From DASVCS01 sp036381495 (GTDB lineage Bacteria > Gemmatimonadota > Gemmatimonadetes > Longimicrobiales > RSA9), in assembly GCA_036381495.1 (NCBI GenBank), contig DASVCS010000146.1, forward strand, positions 1 through 17,411: DNA of 17,411 nt, read 5' to 3'. Shown here one piece after another: positions 15,704 to 17,411 of this stretch (position 1 is its first letter; the number at the start of each line of letters is the position of its first letter). The translations under genes were made by a program, and so were the position numbers. Below the pieces are notes generated by a model. It did no database searches. It saw nothing but the letters and a program-made list of their open reading frames with translations, and had not been told where the DNA came from.

Positions 15704-16754
15704 CCGTGCCGCGATTCGGGCAATGGCGGCCGTTTCTCCGGAGCCCGCCGTTCGGCGCAATGCCCGAATGGAACGATGCGTCGCCCAGCCAGTTGGACCG
15801 GTGATGCTTCGCGAGTTTGCGGTAGAGCGTCGCTTCGCTGATCCCGAGCATCTGTGCGGCCAGCGTACGGTTGTCGTCGGCTCGACGCAAAGCTTCACGG
15901 ATGACTCGGGCTTCGGCACGGTTCAGCGCTTCCGCGAGCGTCGGCACACGGTCCACGGCCCCGTTGCCCTTTCCGGAAAGGAGCAGGACCTGCGATACGT
16001 GCCGCGCACCGAGCTGGTTGCACCTACCGGCGAGGGCGGCCGCTGCCTCGATCACGTTGCGGAGCTCGCGAATGTTGCCCGGCCAGCTGTGGTCCGCGAG
16101 GATCCGGTACGCATCGGCGGATGCGCCCAGAGGCCCGGTGCCGGCCCGCTCTCGGTAGCGGCGCAAGAACGCGTCGACGAGGAGCGGGATGTCCTCCAGC
16201 CGGTCCCGCAACGGCGGGAGCACGATGCGAATCGCGCCCAGGCGGTAGACCAGATCGGCCCGTAGCTTCCCCGCGGCGACCAGCTCCTCCGGGTTGCCGT
16301 TCGTTGCCGCCAGCAAACGGAACCTGGACCGCCGGATCTTCGTCCCCCCGACACGGCGGTATTCGCCCGATTCGAGCGTCCGTAGCAGCTTGGCCTGGAC
16401 CGGGAGGGGCGTCTCCGCGAGCTCATCCAGGAACAGGATGCCGCCATCCACCTGTCCGACGATGCCCGGATGGTCCTTGATCGCGCCGGTGAACGCGCCC
16501 CGATCATGCCCGAAAAGCTCACTGTCGACCAGCGTCTCGGAAAATGTCGCGCAATTGACAGGGATGTACGGTTTCCGATCGGACAGGCCGGCGATCGCCG
16601 CCGCACAGAGCTCCTTTCCCGTTCCGGTTTCACCGACGATCAACACCGGCACCGGTGAATTCCCAATTTGATGGATCAATGCCCTTACGCGCGCGATGGC
16701 GGGCGATTGCCCGATGAGCCCGCCCACGCCAGCGGCATCCTCAATCGCGGCCAC
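15690..16754 (-). CDS. Sensorless (PspF-like) sigma-54-dependent transcriptional activator
   Basis: Enhancer-binding AAA+ ATPase of 354 residues that remodels sigma-54 RNA polymerase. The GTG start at 16754 is supported by GGAGG (16761-16765) 6 nt upstream. The AAA+ domain begins almost at once: Walker A GETGTGKE at residues 41-48, the sigma-54-contacting GAFTGA loop intact at 86-91, Walker B GILFLDE at 105-111, and RADLVYRLGAIRIVLPPLR at about 165-183. A Fis-type helix-turn-helix lies at about 284-316 (NRTLAAQMLGISEATLYRKL). There is no receiver, GAF, PAS or other N-terminal sensor, as in PspF, so control must come from a partner or from expression level. A 36-residue tail after the helix-turn-helix overlaps the gspD 3' end. 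Its target is unknown; T2SS or RHS genes are candidates by position only. Confidence 0.92.
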   Translation of the reverse strand: MAAIEDAAGVGGLIGQSPAIARVRALIHQIGNSPVPVLIVGETGTGKELCAAAIAGLSDRKPYIPVNCATFSETLVDSELFGHDRGAFTGAIKDHPGIVGQVDGGILFLDELAETPLPVQAKLLRTLESGEYRRVGGTKIRRSRFRLLAATNGNPEELVAAGKLRADLVYRLGAIRIVLPPLRDRLEDIPLLVDAFLRRYRERAGTGPLGASADAYRILADHSWPGNIRELRNVIEAAAALAGRCNQLGARHVSQVLLLSGKGNGAVDRVPTLAEALNRAEARVIREALRRADDNRTLAAQMLGISEATLYRKLAKHHRSNWLGDASFHSGIAPNGGLRRNGRHCPNRGTANSA

Positions 16755-16789
16755 GCCGGTCCTCCGTATTGGGCAACGTGTTTCGGCGG

Positions 16790-16839
16790 ATCGGAGCGCA
16801 CCGGCGCGCCTGGCACCGGCCGGAAATACGCGCTCCGAT
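16790..16839. promoter_or_regulatory. 10-bp inverted repeat upstream of the sigma-54 activator gene
   Basis: ATCGGAGCGC (16790-16799) and GCGCTCCGAT (16830-16839) are perfect reverse complements separated by 30 bp. They lie 36-85 bp upstream of the activator's GTG start. The spacer contains the palindrome GGCGCGCC at 16803-16810. Possible roles are a paired operator for autoregulation or a long 5'-leader stem. Confidence 0.45.
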
Positions 16840-16978
16840 TCGGGGATGGATGCAAAGGGATCGTCAGTCGGGAGCTGCGCGTCGAACCGAACTAGGCGAA
16901 GGATATCTCCGTACTTGGATCGCTCTCACGGATCCGGTGGGCTGTCGTCCCGTTGGCATGTCGGGAGAAGGGTTTGCT

Positions 16979-17122
16979 ATGCCGGAAACAACACGAGACC
17001 AGGGCAGCGGCCGATCCGGAGGCCGGAACCGTGGCCGGGTGCGAGAGCCGGATTTCCGGGTGTGCGCGGCGCTCTGGCAGGGCAGAGGCCTTACGGCAGC
17101 CGTCCACGGGGAGAGGGAGTGA
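16979..17122 (+). CDS. Possible small hypothetical protein (47 aa)
   Basis: ATG 16979 follows a purine-rich GGGAGAAGG stretch about 7 nt upstream, which would be a reasonable ribosome-binding site. The product is short and basic at its N-terminus (DQGSGRSGGRNRGRVREPDF), then RVCAALWQGRGLTAAV. No family is recognised. The same frame stays open upstream to about 16769 without a better start. The purine-rich site is the main reason to list it; it may be spurious. Confidence 0.25.
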   Translation: MPETTRDQGSGRSGGRNRGRVREPDFRVCAALWQGRGLTAAVHGERE

Positions 17123-17238
17123 ACGTGGCTATGATGCCGCGGCGACATCTCCGGGTGCACGGCACGGCGGCGCGCGGCGATCGTCGGGAACCGACGTCAT
17201 TCGGCACGACCGACCCTGTGCCACAACGCCGAAATTAG

Positions 17239-17260
17239 TGACCGCGGACGCTCGCGGTCA
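17239..17260. other. Hairpin, 8-bp arms
   Basis: TGACCGCG (17239-17246) and CGCGGTCA (17253-17260) pair perfectly around GACGCT. It lies just upstream of a longer hairpin at 17287. No T-run follows, so a role as an intrinsic terminator is uncertain. Confidence 0.4.
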
Positions 17261-17286
17261 AGCGCTCGGAGCCCGCGGCGAGCGCG

Positions 17287-17327
17287 CGAATCACCCCGCG
17301 ATCCACGAGGATTCGCGGGGTGATTCG
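17287..17327. terminator. Strong inverted repeat, possible bidirectional terminator
   Basis: CGAATCACCCCGCG (17287-17300) and CGCGGGGTGATTCG (17314-17327) are perfect 14-bp reverse complements. ATCC and GGAT can extend the stem past a one-base bulge, leaving a 4-nt loop. It is the longest perfect stem seen in the window and lies in non-coding sequence. A U-tract is missing in either direction, so it may act as a Rho-independent-like pause, a transcript-stabilising element or a repetitive extragenic palindrome. Confidence 0.45.
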
Positions 17328-17411
17328 TACGCCGCGAACGCGCGTTACGCGGTGCGCGGCGCGTCCACGCGCGCCTCGCCGCCGCTGCGGCGGCCGCGTT
17401 CACCGACCGGC

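Larger units (their letters stand above)
16840..17411. other. Right-end intergenic region without a convincing gene
   Basis: Apart from one doubtful 47-codon ORF, frames on both strands in these 572 bp give arginine-, alanine- and proline-rich translations without recognisable motifs. No tRNA-like T-arm and no repeat array is seen. Two strong hairpins lie near the end, which suggests the boundary of a transcript from a gene beyond the window. Confidence 0.5.

Noticed and set aside
16811..16825. TGGCAC at 16811 as a sigma-54 promoter element
   Set aside because: There is no GC at the -12 position and it points away from the activator gene, towards sequence with no convincing gene.

Overview
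The window is GC-rich, densely packed bacterial DNA from a diderm. The evidence is a complete run of type II secretion (T2SS) genes including an outer-membrane secretin, plus large Sec-exported proteins. High GC, Ig-like modules opening with YGVSVTPDG, and Bacteroidota-style RHS proteins together suggest Gemmatimonadota or a neighbouring phylum. That placement is inference: no rRNA or marker gene is present.

Left part (1-5863, minus strand): two tandem genes for large exported RHS-type proteins. The upstream one (5863-3176) carries a signal peptide and the SpvB/RHS-like N-terminal half, and stops where comparable proteins usually continue. The downstream one (3068 to beyond base 1) carries its own signal peptide, four Ig-like domains, then a DUF6443-like segment and YD repeats. 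Its C-terminus lies outside the window. Together they look like a conventional RHS protein split into two separately exported polypeptides, with an Ig stalk added to the second.

Divergent intergenic region (5864-6418): no gene, but several perfect or near-perfect palindromes. Three share the core CTCNCA-(A/C)ATC-TGNGAG and their centres are spaced by near-integral helical turns.

Centre (6419-15703, plus strand): one tightly coupled operon with order gspE-G-F-H-I-J-K-L-M-C-D. It encodes the ATPase, the major and four minor pseudopilins, the inner-membrane platform (F, L, M, C) and a short secretin. Nearly every junction overlaps or is separated by a few bases. No prepilin peptidase (gspO) is present, so that function must be encoded elsewhere.

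Right part: a minus-strand PspF-like sigma-54 activator (16754-15690) with no sensory domain converges on gspD with a 14-bp overlap. Its leader contains a 10-bp inverted repeat. From about 16840 to the right edge there is no convincing gene. One possible 47-codon ORF, two strong hairpins and GC-rich sequence are all that can be seen.

Working picture: the T2SS builds a periplasm-spanning pseudopilus and exports folded periplasmic proteins. The adjacent Sec-exported, cysteine-paired RHS proteins are natural candidate substrates, but this is only inferred from adjacency and signal peptides.
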